Notes under the pieces: model-generated | Told to the model about the DNA's origin: nothing | What the model saw: only the letters and a program-made list of their open reading frames with translations | Database searches by the model: none | Part shown: one piece after another, positions 8,714 to 20,213 of the stretch | Layout of the letters: the number at the start of each line of letters is the position of its first letter | Position numbering within the stretch: position 1 is the stretch's first letter | NCBI RefSeq assembly: GCF_024171725.1 | Contig: NZ_JAMTCG010000008.1 | Span: 42,219 to 106,218, forward strand | Length of the DNA stretch: 64,000 nucleotides | DNA from: Williamsia serinedens | GTDB taxonomy: Bacteria; Actinomycetota; Actinomycetes; Mycobacteriales; Mycobacteriaceae | Direction of reading: 5' to 3' | Position numbers and translations under genes: made by a program

Positions 8714-9388
8714 TCAGATGACCAGTCCTCCGCGCAGGGCCTCCAACGCCGCCTCGACGCGCGTGGTGACACACAGCTTCGTATAGATGTGCGACAGGTG
8801 GGTCTTCACCGTGGTCTCGCTCAGATACAGGTCGCCGGCGATCGCCGCGTTGGTGGCGCCCGAGGCGAGCGCCCGCAGGATCTCCCTCTCGCGATCTGAC
8901 AACGTCGCGACCGCGCGTGCAGACGCCGAACGGTCGGGGCCGCTTCGTCCGCCGGTCGCACTCGGGCCGGTGGCTGCGACGATCTCGCGCAGCGACTGCT
9001 CGCTGAACAGCGTCGTCCCGCTCGCGACCGCGCGCACCGCCATGCCGAACGACTGCGGGGGTTCGTCCTTGCGGATGAAACTGTGGGCACCGGCGCGGAT
9101 GGCCTCCAGCACGAGGTCGTCGACGTCGAGCGCCGTCATCGCGACCACGCGAGGCGGATCGGGTTCGGCGATCAACGTCGCGATGGCCTCGATCCCCCCG
9201 ACTCGCTGCATCTTCAGATCCATCAGGACAACGTGCGGGCGGTGCTGGGCGAGCGCCGCCGGGACCTGGTCACCGTCGTCGGCCTCGGCGACCACGCGGA
9301 TGTCCCCCGAGGCGGCGAAGATGTCGGCGAGACCGCGACGCACGAACGGATCGTCGTCGACGACGAGGAGATCGATGGGCGCTGTCAT
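8714..9388 (-). CDS. NarL/FixJ-family response regulator
   Basis: This 224-residue protein has an N-terminal receiver domain: acidic pair DDD near 11-13, phospho-acceptor Asp in VVLMDLKM, and Lys in SFIRKDEPP. A C-terminal LuxR-type HTH follows (LSDREREILRALASGATNAA, SETTVKTHLSHIYTKL). It is a DNA-binding transcription regulator, and the adjacent upstream sensor kinase (same strand, 39-base gap) is its likely partner. The target genes are unknown; the divergent DUF4352 gene is a plausible one. Confidence 0.92.
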   Translation of the reverse strand: MTAPIDLLVVDDDPFVRRGLADIFAASGDIRVVAEADDGDQVPAALAQHRPHVVLMDLKMQRVGGIEAIATLIAEPDPPRVVAMTALDVDDLVLEAIRAGAHSFIRKDEPPQSFGMAVRAVASGTTLFSEQSLREIVAATGPSATGGRSGPDRSASARAVATLSDREREILRALASGATNAAIAGDLYLSETTVKTHLSHIYTKLCVTTRVEAALEALRGGLVI

Positions 9389-9427
9389 GGTGTGCCGATC
9401 GTAGGCAGCGACCCCGACATCGGACTG

Positions 9428-10684
9428 TCAGGAGTACCAGGGCAGCCAGGCGCTCACGACGAACTCGTCGCCGGTTCGGCCGGCGGTGAACGACCCACCG
9501 GCGCTGGTCACCGCCTCACCGATTCCGCGGAGTCCGGTCCCGGTCCCCGCCGTCGACGGCGCAGACGTGCCGGTGCGCGTGCGGACCTCGAGGCGGAGCC
9601 CGCGCTCGGGTGACCCGTGGACCGACAGACCCACCGGCGAACCGAGTGCGTGCCGTGAGGCGTTCGTGAGGGCCTCACGCACCACCCGGTAGGCCACGTG
9701 TCCCGACAACGGTCCGATCGGATCCGGCGGTACATCGACGAGCAACGTCACGTACACCCCGGCTGACCGTGCCGACGCGACGAGATCGCTCACTCCGTCG
9801 AGGTTCTGCGCACCCGACCCCGCGTCCGCGCCCGCCTCGCCCCGCAGCACGCCGATGATGCGTTTGAGTTCGTCGAGCCCGTCGTGAGCCGTCTTCTGGA
9901 TCAACGACGCCGAGTTCGCCACCCTCTCGGGACCTTCGGTGCTGTTGACCTGGAGACCGCCGGCGGTCAGCGAGATCCGGCTCAGGGTGGCCGCCAGAGT
10001 GTCGTGCATGTCGCGGGCGATCCGCGCACGTTCGGCAGACACCGCCATCTCCGCGCGCATGACCTCGGACACGCGCGTCTGATCGTCGAGAGCCGTGGCG
10101 ACCACGGTCAGCTGACTGCTGGTCCTTCGCTGGACGGCCACGGCGACCACCAAGGCGACGAGAACGGAGGCGACCGCGAACGCCACCCAGATGGGCAGGT
10201 CCCACTCCGGCACCGGACCGTCCTCGGGCATCCGGACGCCGATGGTCAGCACCGAGTAGTCCCGGCGACGAAACGAGTCGTAGAGCAGCGATACCACGCA
10301 GGCCGCCCACACCGCGCCGGTTGCGATGACGAGCCGACGGTCACGCACACACGACGCCACCGCGTACAGCGCTATGAGAGCTGCGGTTGCGTCGGTGGCG
10401 AAGAAGAGCGGTGCGGCCACTGCGGCGGCGAGCACCCGGAAGGGGTGTTGGTGTCGCCACACGAGGGCGATCGCCGCTGCGACGTTCAGGACGAACCCGA
10501 GCGACACGTTCCACACCGGCGTCCCCGCGGCCCCCGCCAGCCCCGCGGTCATCATCGTCAGGAAAAGGCTGACCGCGACGGCAGCGACAGTCGCCAGCCG
10601 GCGCCGGATGCGACCGGGCGCGGCGGTGGAAGCCTTCTGCGGCCACGACGACGCCGATGGCGACACCGGGCCGATGGGGATCAT
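9428..10684 (-). CDS. Sensor histidine kinase, NarL-partner (HisKA_3) type
   Basis: This 418-residue membrane kinase has about five or six hydrophobic segments in residues 28-190. The dimerisation/phosphorylation helix carries the phospho-His in ERARIARDMHDTLAATLSRI, and the ATPase domain has GTGLRGIGEAV near the C-terminus. It would sense a signal at the membrane and phosphorylate the downstream response regulator. ATG 10684 was chosen over an upstream in-frame start because the extra 57 residues have no domain and run toward the divergent gene. No extracellular sensor domain is evident. Confidence 0.88.
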   Translation of the reverse strand: MIPIGPVSPSASSWPQKASTAAPGRIRRRLATVAAVAVSLFLTMMTAGLAGAAGTPVWNVSLGFVLNVAAAIALVWRHQHPFRVLAAAVAAPLFFATDATAALIALYAVASCVRDRRLVIATGAVWAACVVSLLYDSFRRRDYSVLTIGVRMPEDGPVPEWDLPIWVAFAVASVLVALVVAVAVQRRTSSQLTVVATALDDQTRVSEVMRAEMAVSAERARIARDMHDTLAATLSRISLTAGGLQVNSTEGPERVANSASLIQKTAHDGLDELKRIIGVLRGEAGADAGSGAQNLDGVSDLVASARSAGVYVTLLVDVPPDPIGPLSGHVAYRVVREALTNASRHALGSPVGLSVHGSPERGLRLEVRTRTGTSAPSTAGTGTGLRGIGEAVTSAGGSFTAGRTGDEFVVSAWLPWYS

Positions 10685-10853
10685 GGCCGCGACGGTACGG
10701 GTGGCTTCCGACAGCCACCATCCGGCGATCGGTCGGGTCGGCGCGCGCCGCGTCGGACCGATCGGGTGAGTACGACGGACCGATCGGTGGATGTGATCGG
10801 CCGTGTGGTCGCGGTGCAGTGGTCGAGAACATCGACAGCCGAGAGGTACTGCC

Positions 10854-11510
10854 ATGAACCGGAACCCGTCCGATCCCCACCAGCCCGAGTCGTTCGTCTC
10901 GCCCTACCCCCCGCCGGCACCGCGCAGGAACTGGTTCGCACGCCACAAGGTGCTGACCGTGCTCGGTGTCCTCGTATTGCTCATCGTGGTCATCTCGGTC
11001 GCGTCGAACGGTGGAGGCTCGACGGAGTCCCCGGACGCGGCTCCCGCCGGCAGCACGACGGCGCCTGCCTCGGCCGGTGCTCCTCCGACCGCCGCAGAGT
11101 CCGCGTCCGCGGCCCGACCGGGCATCGGCGCACCGGCGCGTGACGGCAAGTTCGAGTTCGTGGTGCGCGGCGTCCGCCCCGGTGGGACGAGCATCGGCCC
11201 CGATTTCATGGCCGAACGTGCACAGGGCGAGTTCCTGCTCGTGGACCTGACCGTGCGCAACATCGGCGACAAGGCCCAGAGCCTCGACATCTCGTCTCAG
11301 AAGGTCCTGTCGGCACAGGGAACCGAGTACTCGCCGAACACGGCGGCCACCATCCAGGTCGACGACGCCGCGGTGTTCTACGAGCAGATCAACCCCGGCA
11401 ACGCTCTGCAGGTGACGGTGGTCCACGACCTCCCCCGCGGCACCGACGCGACACAGATCGAACTGCATGACTCGGTCTTCTCGGGTGGCGTGACCGTCGA
11501 CCTCCGCTGA
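10854..11510 (+). CDS. DUF4352-type membrane-anchored protein
   Basis: This 218-residue protein has a Pro-rich cytoplasmic N-terminus and one transmembrane helix near 33-51 (VLTVLGVLVLLIVVISVA). An Ala/Ser/Pro linker follows, then a beta-rich extracytoplasmic domain (about 100-215) with FEFVVRGVRPG and GEFLLVDLTVRNIGDKAQSL. That is the layout of DUF4352 proteins, often annotated as secreted immunoprotective-like or lipoprotein-like. It is divergent from the two-component genes, which may regulate it. Its function is unknown. Confidence 0.75.
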   Translation: MNRNPSDPHQPESFVSPYPPPAPRRNWFARHKVLTVLGVLVLLIVVISVASNGGGSTESPDAAPAGSTTAPASAGAPPTAAESASAARPGIGAPARDGKFEFVVRGVRPGGTSIGPDFMAERAQGEFLLVDLTVRNIGDKAQSLDISSQKVLSAQGTEYSPNTAATIQVDDAAVFYEQINPGNALQVTVVHDLPRGTDATQIELHDSVFSGGVTVDLR

Positions 11511-11514
11511 GGCC

Positions 11515-11571
11515 CCGACGGCGGTTCACGTCCGGGCACCACCCGACGACCCGGGACTGGACCGCCGTCGG
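11515..11571. terminator. Stem-loop after the DUF4352 gene
   Basis: CCGACGGCGGT (11515-11525) pairs with ACCGCCGTCGG (11561-11571). An inner imperfect GTCCGGG/CCCGGGAC stem lies inside the loop. It starts four bases after the stop codon and is probably a terminator without a T-run, as usual in GC-rich actinobacteria. Confidence 0.5.
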
Positions 11572-11661
11572 CCCGTTCCCCGACCTGTCCTGTCGCGGGA
11601 ACTGATGGCACGCGTGCGGAACAGTGACAGATACCAGCGTCCCCCGACTACCATTCGGACG

Positions 11662-12906
11662 ATGACCGACGGTGCCGCGTCCCGCGCCGGGCACGCCACC
11701 AATTACCTGCGTGACGGTGCGGTGAGCCGCACCCTGTCGACGACCCTCGAGCTCGCCGCGATGGCGGTCGGTTTCGCGCAGGCCCGTCTGCACATCCTCG
11801 ACGAGCACCACCAGTACGTGCTCGCCGCCTACGGTGACGCCGACAGCGTCGGGCTCGTCGTCGATCGCGAGTCGACCACATGTCGCGCCGTCGTCGACTC
11901 TGCCGAGCCCCTGGTCATCGCCGACGCCACGACGGCGACGGCAGACCCCGCGCTCGTCACGCCGCTCACGGCGGCGGGTCTCCGCACCTACGTCGGGGTG
12001 CCCCTGTTCAGCCGGGAGCACACGGCGATCGGCACGCTCTGCCTCACCGACACCGACCCGAAGGCCGTCAGCGGCAGCGACGTCACCCTTCTGCAGAAGT
12101 ACGCGCGCGTCGTCGAGGAGCAGCTCGAGCTGCAGCGCGACCGCACCCGACTACCGGACGACACGGGGCTCGACGACGTCGCGGCCGCCCTCGCCCGCGG
12201 TGAGATCCAGCCGTGGTTCCAGGCCATCGTCGACCCGTCCGACGGCACGGTCCAGGGGTTCGAGGCGCTCAGCCGGTGGATCCACCCGCTTCACGGTCCG
12301 CTCACCCCGGCACACTTCCTGCCGGCTGTCCGCGCGACGGACATCATGCTCGACATCGATCTCGACATCCTGCGGGCGGCGGCCACCGCGCTGCACGGCC
12401 AGGCGAGCACCGTCGGCGACGACGTGCTGCTGCACGTGAACATCGAGGGCGGCCATCTGCACCGTCCCGCCCGGCTCGCCCGACTGCTCGACGCCGTCCG
12501 CGACGCCGCCCTCCCGAGCGAGCGACTCTGTGTCGAGATCATCGAGTCGACGGTCGGCGACGACGACAACACGCTCTCCGCGCTGGAGGCGTTGCGCAGC
12601 AACGGGGTCCACGTCGTGGTCGACGACCTCGGACGCGGGTGGTCATCTCTCTCGCGGCTCGTGCACTGGTCCATCGACGGGTTCAAACTCGACGCGTCGC
12701 TGACCTCGTCCCTCGGCAGCCCCGCCGTCGATCACCTGCTGCGCGGGCTGATCGAGCACGGGAGGGCCAACGGCCTCATGGTGATCGCCGAGGGCATCGA
12801 GACCCCGCAGCAGCGTGACGCCCTCGTCGAGCTCGGATGCCCGGAGGCGCAGGGCTTCCTGTTCCAGCGGCCGGGACCGGTGCCGACGATCCCGCCGACG
12901 CTCTGA
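11662..12906 (+). CDS. GAF-EAL domain cyclic-di-GMP phosphodiesterase
   Basis: This 414-residue protein has an N-terminal GAF domain (about 20-160, PLFSREHTAIGTLCLTD) and a C-terminal EAL domain (about 180-410). EAL signature residues are present: GFEALSRW, the Asn in LHVNIEG, the Glu in CVEIIESTV, the metal Asp pair in VVVDDLGRGWSSL, FKLD, and VIAEGIET. Hydrolysis of c-di-GMP is therefore likely, with GAF as the sensor. Loop 6 reads DDLGRG instead of DDFGTG. ATG 11662 was preferred to 11605 because the added residues lie before the GAF fold. It has no membrane segment, so it is probably cytoplasmic. Confidence 0.88.
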   Translation: MTDGAASRAGHATNYLRDGAVSRTLSTTLELAAMAVGFAQARLHILDEHHQYVLAAYGDADSVGLVVDRESTTCRAVVDSAEPLVIADATTATADPALVTPLTAAGLRTYVGVPLFSREHTAIGTLCLTDTDPKAVSGSDVTLLQKYARVVEEQLELQRDRTRLPDDTGLDDVAAALARGEIQPWFQAIVDPSDGTVQGFEALSRWIHPLHGPLTPAHFLPAVRATDIMLDIDLDILRAAATALHGQASTVGDDVLLHVNIEGGHLHRPARLARLLDAVRDAALPSERLCVEIIESTVGDDDNTLSALEALRSNGVHVVVDDLGRGWSSLSRLVHWSIDGFKLDASLTSSLGSPAVDHLLRGLIEHGRANGLMVIAEGIETPQQRDALVELGCPEAQGFLFQRPGPVPTIPPTL

Positions 12907-12915
12907 CGCCCGGTG

Positions 12916-14067
12916 TCAGGGTGTGGGCACGAGCCCGTCGAACGTCTCGTCGACCATCTCCGTCGTCAGTCCGTAGTCCGCGAGGTCGTAGTGGTGCTTC
13001 GGGGCGCGCGGACCCTTCTTGCTGTCGGCGTCCATCGCGGTCACGGCCGCCCGCGCCTCGTCGGTGAACGGGATCCCGGCAGCGGCGTAGATGTCCTCGA
13101 CCACGCCGACGGGGTCGCGGCGGAGGTCGTCGAAGTCGACGTCGACGAAATGCCCTGCGTCGTGGCGTGACCGGGCGTCGGCGAAGCGGCGCAGCCCCCG
13201 CGACCAGAGTTCGAGCTGGGTCCGCCCGATCGTCTCTCCGACGAACGTGGTGGACCATCCCGCGGTGGCGCTCTCCGCCAGAGAACACATCGACGCGACG
13301 ATGGTTCGTGGCGCCCGGTGCGTCTGCACGATCACCGCGTCGGGGTAGACCGACAGCAGTTCGTCGATCGCGAAGAGGTGACTGGGGTTCTTGAGGACCC
13401 AGCGCTTCTCGGCGTCGGGGGAACCGATCAACTGCAGGTTGCGCTTGTGACGCCGATAGGCGTCGATCCAGTCCTGCCCGTCCAGCCACCGGGAGTAGCT
13501 GGGCAGGTAGGCGAGCGACTCGTACGAGATGGACTTCATGGTCTGGCGGAGCAGCTGCCAGCACTCCTCGACGTCGCCCGCGCTCATGTAGTGCAGCCCC
13601 ATGAACTCGGGGTTCTCCACGTGGTGCTGCTCGAAGTTCGCGTTGATCGCCTGGTAGACGGGATCCGACTCCCACGTGTCGCGCGGCGGCCGCGGCTGCG
13701 GGTATTCGGTCAGCCACATCTCGAGCCCCTGGTGCCCGGGGTCGGCGGTGAGCAGTCGGTGCAGGGCCGTGGTGCCCGTCCTGGGCAGGCCGGTCACGAA
13801 GATCGGTCGCTCGACGGGGATCCCGGCGTGCTCGGGGTGGTCGGTGAACGCCTTCTCGCTGAGCAGACGCGCCACGAGCGCCCCTTTGAGGAAGAAGCGG
13901 GACATCTTGCTGCCCAGCTCGGTCAGGCCGGCCTCGGAGCGGTACGAGTCCAGCAGCACGCCGAGCGCCTCGGTCGGGTCGTCCGCGCCGAAGTCGTCGA
14001 GTCCGGTGGCGCGGGCGGCCGAGACATGCAGGTCCTCGACGGTCCCGACGTCGGTACGAGGTGTCAT
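12916..14067 (-). CDS. PAPS-dependent sulfotransferase family protein
   Basis: This 383-residue cytosolic sulfotransferase has the 5'-phosphosulfate loop GLPRTGTT at 93-100. A downstream IVQTHRAPRTIVASMCSL segment is typical of the 3'-phosphate site. It would transfer sulfate from PAPS to a hydroxyl acceptor. It is the last gene of the hsaA-hsaC-hsaB-DUF1214-SDR operon, 19 bases after the SDR stop, so a steroid or steroid metabolite is a plausible acceptor. PAPS-making cysD/cysNC lie about 10 kb away. Acceptor and direction are inferred; related actinobacterial proteins are often of unknown substrate. Confidence 0.85.
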   Translation of the reverse strand: MTPRTDVGTVEDLHVSAARATGLDDFGADDPTEALGVLLDSYRSEAGLTELGSKMSRFFLKGALVARLLSEKAFTDHPEHAGIPVERPIFVTGLPRTGTTALHRLLTADPGHQGLEMWLTEYPQPRPPRDTWESDPVYQAINANFEQHHVENPEFMGLHYMSAGDVEECWQLLRQTMKSISYESLAYLPSYSRWLDGQDWIDAYRRHKRNLQLIGSPDAEKRWVLKNPSHLFAIDELLSVYPDAVIVQTHRAPRTIVASMCSLAESATAGWSTTFVGETIGRTQLELWSRGLRRFADARSRHDAGHFVDVDFDDLRRDPVGVVEDIYAAAGIPFTDEARAAVTAMDADSKKGPRAPKHHYDLADYGLTTEMVDETFDGLVPTP

Positions 14068-14086
14068 CGCGGTGGTCCTCCGATGT

Positions 14087-14869
14087 CTAGCAGTGGTATT
14101 CGCCGCAGTTGACGTCGAGTGTCTGGCCGGTGATCGCGCTCGCCCAGTCCGACGCGAGGAACACGACGGCGCGCGCGATCTCGTCGGGTTCGGGCAACCT
14201 CTTGAGGTCGGAGTTCTTCGCGGTGTCGGCGTAGACGTCGTCCGGAGAGATGTCGTACTTCTTGGCGATCTCGCCGAAGTACCACTGCAACTGGTCGTCC
14301 CAGATGTAGCCGGGGGCGACGCTGTTCACCCGGATGCGCCGCTCCCCCAGTTCGGTGGCCAGTGTCTGCGACATCGCGAGCAGCGCGGCCTTCGCCAGCT
14401 TGTAACTGCCGTAGCGGGGTTCGCTGTGCCGCAGGACCATCGAGTTGATCATCACCACCGCACCCCCGGTCGCGGCCAACGGCTCGGTGAACGCCTTCGT
14501 GACCCGGAGTCCACCGAGGACCGTCAGGTCGAGGCTGTCGGTGATCTGTCGGAAGTCGGTGCGGCCCAGCGGCTTCATAGACGGGAGGGCGAACGCGTTG
14601 TTGACCAGGGCGTCGACTCGCCCGAACTCGGCCGTCGTGGTCTCCACGAGACGCTGCACACGGTCGTCGTCGGTGATGTCGGTGGGGACGACGAGCGACC
14701 GACCCCCGGCGGCGTCGATCTCGTCGGCGACCGCCCGTAGACGCTCCTCGGTGCGGGCCGCGAGCACCACCGCTGCGCCGGCGTGCGCCGACTGCAGTGC
14801 GATGGACCGGCCCAGGCCGGGACCGACCCCGCTGACGACGACGACCTTGCCGTCGAGCAGGCCGCTCAT
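14087..14869 (-). CDS. SDR-family oxidoreductase
   Basis: This 260-residue short-chain dehydrogenase has the nucleotide motif VSGVGPGLGRSIA near 12-24, NNAF in place of NNAG, a catalytic Ser in MINSMV, and Tyr/Lys in YGSYKLAK. It would interconvert a hydroxyl and a ketone using NAD(P). The ATG at 14869 overlaps the DUF1214 stop (ATGA), so translation is coupled. Its place in the hsa operon suggests a steroid or ring-derived substrate, but the sequence does not identify it. Confidence 0.85.
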   Translation of the reverse strand: MSGLLDGKVVVVSGVGPGLGRSIALQSAHAGAAVVLAARTEERLRAVADEIDAAGGRSLVVPTDITDDDRVQRLVETTTAEFGRVDALVNNAFALPSMKPLGRTDFRQITDSLDLTVLGGLRVTKAFTEPLAATGGAVVMINSMVLRHSEPRYGSYKLAKAALLAMSQTLATELGERRIRVNSVAPGYIWDDQLQWYFGEIAKKYDISPDDVYADTAKNSDLKRLPEPDEIARAVVFLASDWASAITGQTLDVNCGEYHC

Positions 14870-16080
14870 CCGAGCATCCGATCGGCGAAGGCGCGCTGCC
14901 GTGCGGCGATGCGCTGTCGCCACCCGTCGGCGTCGATCACGTTGTGGTCGTGGAACAGCAGGTGATCGGCGACCTCGTCCAGGCCGACAACGACCGCGGT
15001 CGGACCCTCGGTGACGGGCTCGTCGACGCGTTGCCACCGGAACTGCATGATCCCGCGGGTGCGTCCGGTGGTCTCGATCCAGTTCGCGACGCCGGGATCG
15101 TTGTGGGAGACCACCATCCGGATCATCCCGTCGGGGTCGACCTGGGCCTGGTGGGAGTTCAGGCTCGTCTGGTGGTGGACGTAGTCGAGCGAGATGTACC
15201 ACAGGCTGCCGAGCTGGAAACCCTGGTACGGCGCAGCCGACTTCGGCACCGTGACGACGATCGCCTGGTCGTCGGCGAGGTCGAAGTGTCCTACCGACGA
15301 GTACTGCGTCGCCAGGCCACCCGGCGTCTGCCGCGGCTCGGTGAGCGTGTTCACGGGCAGGTCGAGGTAGAACCACTTCGGGAAGTTGAACCAGGTGTCG
15401 ATGCGGGACAACAGCATCTTGGCCGCCACGCGATAGCGCTTGCGCAACAGGGCCATGTCCGCCTCGACGGGTGCGGTGCCGACGGTGTCGGTGCGTTCGA
15501 TGGCGATCGATCCGCGCGTCGCGGTCCAGTCGGAGTACACCTCGCGGACCGCGAGTGTGGTCGCCCCGTCCGGCAGGACGAAGTGGTCGGTACCCGGTGT
15601 GCCGGCGCCCGCGGGACCCAGGGTGAAGGCGAACGTGCCGTCGGCGCCGATCGTGAGTCGGCGGTCGTCGAAGGCGGTGTCGCCGTTCGGGACGGTGTCG
15701 GCGTCGTAGTGTCCGGCGATGACCTGGAAGCTGAGGTCGGCGGTCGTCCCACGGCGGCCACGGATCAGGTAGTGCCCGTCGGGCTCGAGATCGGCACTCC
15801 AGTACAGGGTGTCCGGGTTGTCGAGACCCATCTTCGTCCAGGGCCCGGTGGCGGTGACGAGATACGGGTGGCTGTGGTTGCGGGCCCAGGCCAGCTGCAT
15901 GATCGCCTGCACGCACTGAGCCAGGTAGGTGTACCCCTCGGCGCGGTCGACCTCGGAGCGGATGAACTCCGCTGTCGCGATACGGCGTTCGGCCTCGCGG
16001 ATCGCGTCGGCGAGGTCGGCGGTGAGGTCGGCCGGCGGTGCGGCGTCGACGGGGCTCGTCACGGCGTCGGGTGCGGTCAC
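14866..16080 (-). CDS. DUF1214 domain-containing protein
   Basis: This 404-residue protein has a C-terminal DUF1214-like region (about 290-380, GFQLGSLWYISLDYVHHQTS, MVVSHNDPGVANWIETTG). An N-terminal half carries ARNHSHPYLVTATGPWTK and YWSADLEPDGHYLIRG. It has no signal peptide. The GTG start at 16080 overlaps the hsaB stop (GTGA), and its end overlaps the SDR start. The family's biochemical role is not established. Tight coupling within the hsa operon makes a role in steroid degradation likely, and it occupies part of the space where hsaD might be expected. Confidence 0.8.
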   Translation of the reverse strand: MTAPDAVTSPVDAAPPADLTADLADAIREAERRIATAEFIRSEVDRAEGYTYLAQCVQAIMQLAWARNHSHPYLVTATGPWTKMGLDNPDTLYWSADLEPDGHYLIRGRRGTTADLSFQVIAGHYDADTVPNGDTAFDDRRLTIGADGTFAFTLGPAGAGTPGTDHFVLPDGATTLAVREVYSDWTATRGSIAIERTDTVGTAPVEADMALLRKRYRVAAKMLLSRIDTWFNFPKWFYLDLPVNTLTEPRQTPGGLATQYSSVGHFDLADDQAIVVTVPKSAAPYQGFQLGSLWYISLDYVHHQTSLNSHQAQVDPDGMIRMVVSHNDPGVANWIETTGRTRGIMQFRWQRVDEPVTEGPTAVVVGLDEVADHLLFHDHNVIDADGWRQRIAARQRAFADRMLG

Positions 16081-16649
16081 AGCCAGGTGTCCCCTCCGGT
16101 CCAGGTCAGGAAGTTCTCGAGCTCGGCCTGCGCGGGCGTGACGCGGGGGTGCTCGGTCGACAGGTATCCGCCGCGGTAGAACAGCAACGGCTTGTCCTGC
16201 AACACCTCCCCGAGCGTCTGCACCCGGCCGATCACGACGAAGTGGTCGCCGCCGTCCTCGACACGCTCGACGGTGCAGTCGACCCAGGTGAGACTGCGCT
16301 TGATCACCGGGAGGCCGCTCGGCGACGGGTCCCACTCGACGGTGCGGAACTTGTCCTCACCCGGGGCACCGAACACCGCGCTGACCTCCTGCTGGTGGTT
16401 CGAGAGGACGTTGACGCAGAACCGCCCCGTGGACTCGATGACCTTCCAGCTGCGGGAGGTGCGTTGTGGACAGAACAGGACCAGCGGCGGGTCCAGCGAG
16501 AGAGCGGCGAACGACTGGCAGGCGAACCCGACCGGTTCGTCGGCGTCGTTCAGCGTGGTGATGACCGTGACGCCGGTGCAGAACTGCCCCATCGCGGTCC
16601 GGAACTGGCGGGGGTCGAAGTCCTGGGTGCCCCGGGAGACGTGGGTCAT
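16077..16649 (-). CDS. hsaB: Flavin reductase HsaB (3-HSA hydroxylase reductase subunit)
   Basis: This 190-residue flavin reductase-like protein (FTAMGQFCTGVTVIT-type core, then VGFACQSFAALSLDPPLVLFCP) is close to the 187 residues of mycobacterial HsaB. It supplies reduced FMN to HsaA, which hydroxylates 3-HSA to the catechol 3,4-DHSA. It lies six bases after hsaC and overlaps the DUF1214 gene (GTGA). The neighbouring hsaA and hsaC fix the assignment against generic flavin reductases. Confidence 0.92.
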   Translation of the reverse strand: MTHVSRGTQDFDPRQFRTAMGQFCTGVTVITTLNDADEPVGFACQSFAALSLDPPLVLFCPQRTSRSWKVIESTGRFCVNVLSNHQQEVSAVFGAPGEDKFRTVEWDPSPSGLPVIKRSLTWVDCTVERVEDGGDHFVVIGRVQTLGEVLQDKPLLFYRGGYLSTEHPRVTPAQAELENFLTWTGGDTWL

Positions 16650-16655
16650 CGTGGT

Positions 16656-18810
<2,155 letters not shown>

Positions 18811-18851
18811 CGTTGCACTCCTACGGTCGGTGACTGTTCGACGACCAATAT

Positions 18852-18865
18852 TAGAACACGTTCTC
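18852..18865. promoter_or_regulatory. KstR-like box upstream of hsaA
   Basis: TAGAACACGTTCTC keeps the AGAACnnGTTCT core of the KstR consensus TnnAACnnGTTnnA; the last base is C instead of A. It lies 42 bases upstream of the hsaA start. KstR represses such promoters until a steroid-derived CoA thioester binds it. Confidence 0.8.
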
Positions 18866-18945
18866 ATTTGTGTCGAGTACTGCGCTTTTGCCGACGTCAG
18901 GCCAGGAAAACGCTGCGATGCCAGTGGCGTCGAAACCCGCATTTT

Positions 18946-18959
18946 TGTAACATGTTCTC
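18946..18959. promoter_or_regulatory. KstR-like box upstream of kshA
   Basis: TGTAACATGTTCTC fits the KstR consensus except for its final base. It lies 50 bases upstream of the kshA start. Having separate boxes for each arm of the divergent hsaA/kshA promoter suggests two independently repressed promoters. Confidence 0.75.
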
Positions 18960-19009
18960 ATTGTGTACGCGCTCGACGTCCCGCGTCGGCGATCACCAGG
19001 AGGTAGGCG

Positions 19010-20212
19010 ATGACCACATCGCACGACGACGTCGCGGTCCGCGAGATCGACACCGGCACCCCACCGACCCGGTTCGCGCGGGGCTGGCACTGCCTCGGCC
19101 TGCAGTCGGAGTTCACCGACGGGAGGCCGCACGCCGTCGACGCCTTCGGGACCAAGCTCGTCGTCTGGGCCGACGCCGAGGGTGAGGTGAAGATCCTCGA
19201 CGCGTACTGCCGGCACATGGGCGGCGACCTGTCCCAGGGCAGCGTCAAGGACGGCAACATCGCCTGCCCGTTCCACGACTGGCGGTGGAAGGGCAACGGC
19301 CGGTGCGCCGGGGTGCCATACGCCAAGCGCGCGCCGAAACTGGCGAAGACGCGGGCCTGGCCGACGATGATCCGCAACGGTCAGGTGTTCGTCTACAACG
19401 ACCCGGAGGGCAATCCCCCGCCCGAGGACGTCGTCATCCCGGAGATCGCCGAGTTCGGAACCGACGAGTGGACCGGCTGGACCTGGAACCGCATCGTCAT
19501 CGAGGGCTCGAACTGCCGCGAGATCATCGACAACGTCGTCGACATGGCGCACTTCTTCTACATCCACTACGCCCTTCCGGACTACTTCAAGAACGTCTTC
19601 GAGGGCGAGACCGCCGCGCAGTACATGAACTCGCGCGGTCGGCCGGACATCGCGTTGACGTCGGCGTACGGCGACAGCTACCTGCGCTCGATCGCCGCGT
19701 ACTACGGGCCGTCCTACATGCTCAACCCGATGCATCAGACGTACGGGGACTACGCCATCGAGACCATCCTCACCAACTGTCACTACCCGATCGACAACAA
19801 CTCGTTCGTGCTCATGTTCGGTGTGATGGCCAAGAAGCCGGAGGGTCTCACCAGCGAGCAGGCGGCCGGGATGGCCGCGAAGATCGCCGAGGGCGTCGAG
19901 GTCGGGTTCCTGCAGGACGTCGAGATCTGGAAGCACAAGAGCCGCATCGACAACCCGCTGCTCGTCGAGGAGGACGGCCCGGTGTACCAGCTGCGCCGCT
20001 GGTACGAGCAGTTCTACGTCGACGTCGCCGACGTGACGGACGAGATGACACAGCGCTTCGAGTACGAGATCGACACGACCAAGGCCCTGGAGAACTGGGG
20101 TGTGGAGATCGAGGACAACCTGCGTCGTCAGGCCGCGGGCGAGGACACGGAGGAGTCGGTGCGCGCCGAACAGGACAAGCTCAGGGCCACCAACGACGCG
20201 GCGAAGGTCTGA
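19010..20212 (+). CDS. kshA: 3-ketosteroid 9-alpha-monooxygenase oxygenase component KshA
   Basis: This 400-residue Rieske non-heme iron oxygenase has the [2Fe-2S] motif YCRHMGGDLSQG..ACPFHDW (CxH then CxxH, about 67-89). The mononuclear iron motif NVVDMAHFFYIHYALPD lies near 177-193. It hydroxylates C9 of androstadienedione-type steroids, which together with KstD opens ring B. A strong AGGAGG site (18999-19004) precedes the ATG. The reductase partner KshB is not in this window. A small Cys-rich gene follows immediately. Confidence 0.95.
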   Translation: MTTSHDDVAVREIDTGTPPTRFARGWHCLGLQSEFTDGRPHAVDAFGTKLVVWADAEGEVKILDAYCRHMGGDLSQGSVKDGNIACPFHDWRWKGNGRCAGVPYAKRAPKLAKTRAWPTMIRNGQVFVYNDPEGNPPPEDVVIPEIAEFGTDEWTGWTWNRIVIEGSNCREIIDNVVDMAHFFYIHYALPDYFKNVFEGETAAQYMNSRGRPDIALTSAYGDSYLRSIAAYYGPSYMLNPMHQTYGDYAIETILTNCHYPIDNNSFVLMFGVMAKKPEGLTSEQAAGMAAKIAEGVEVGFLQDVEIWKHKSRIDNPLLVEEDGPVYQLRRWYEQFYVDVADVTDEMTQRFEYEIDTTKALENWGVEIEDNLRRQAAGEDTEESVRAEQDKLRATNDAAKV

Positions 20213-20213
20213 C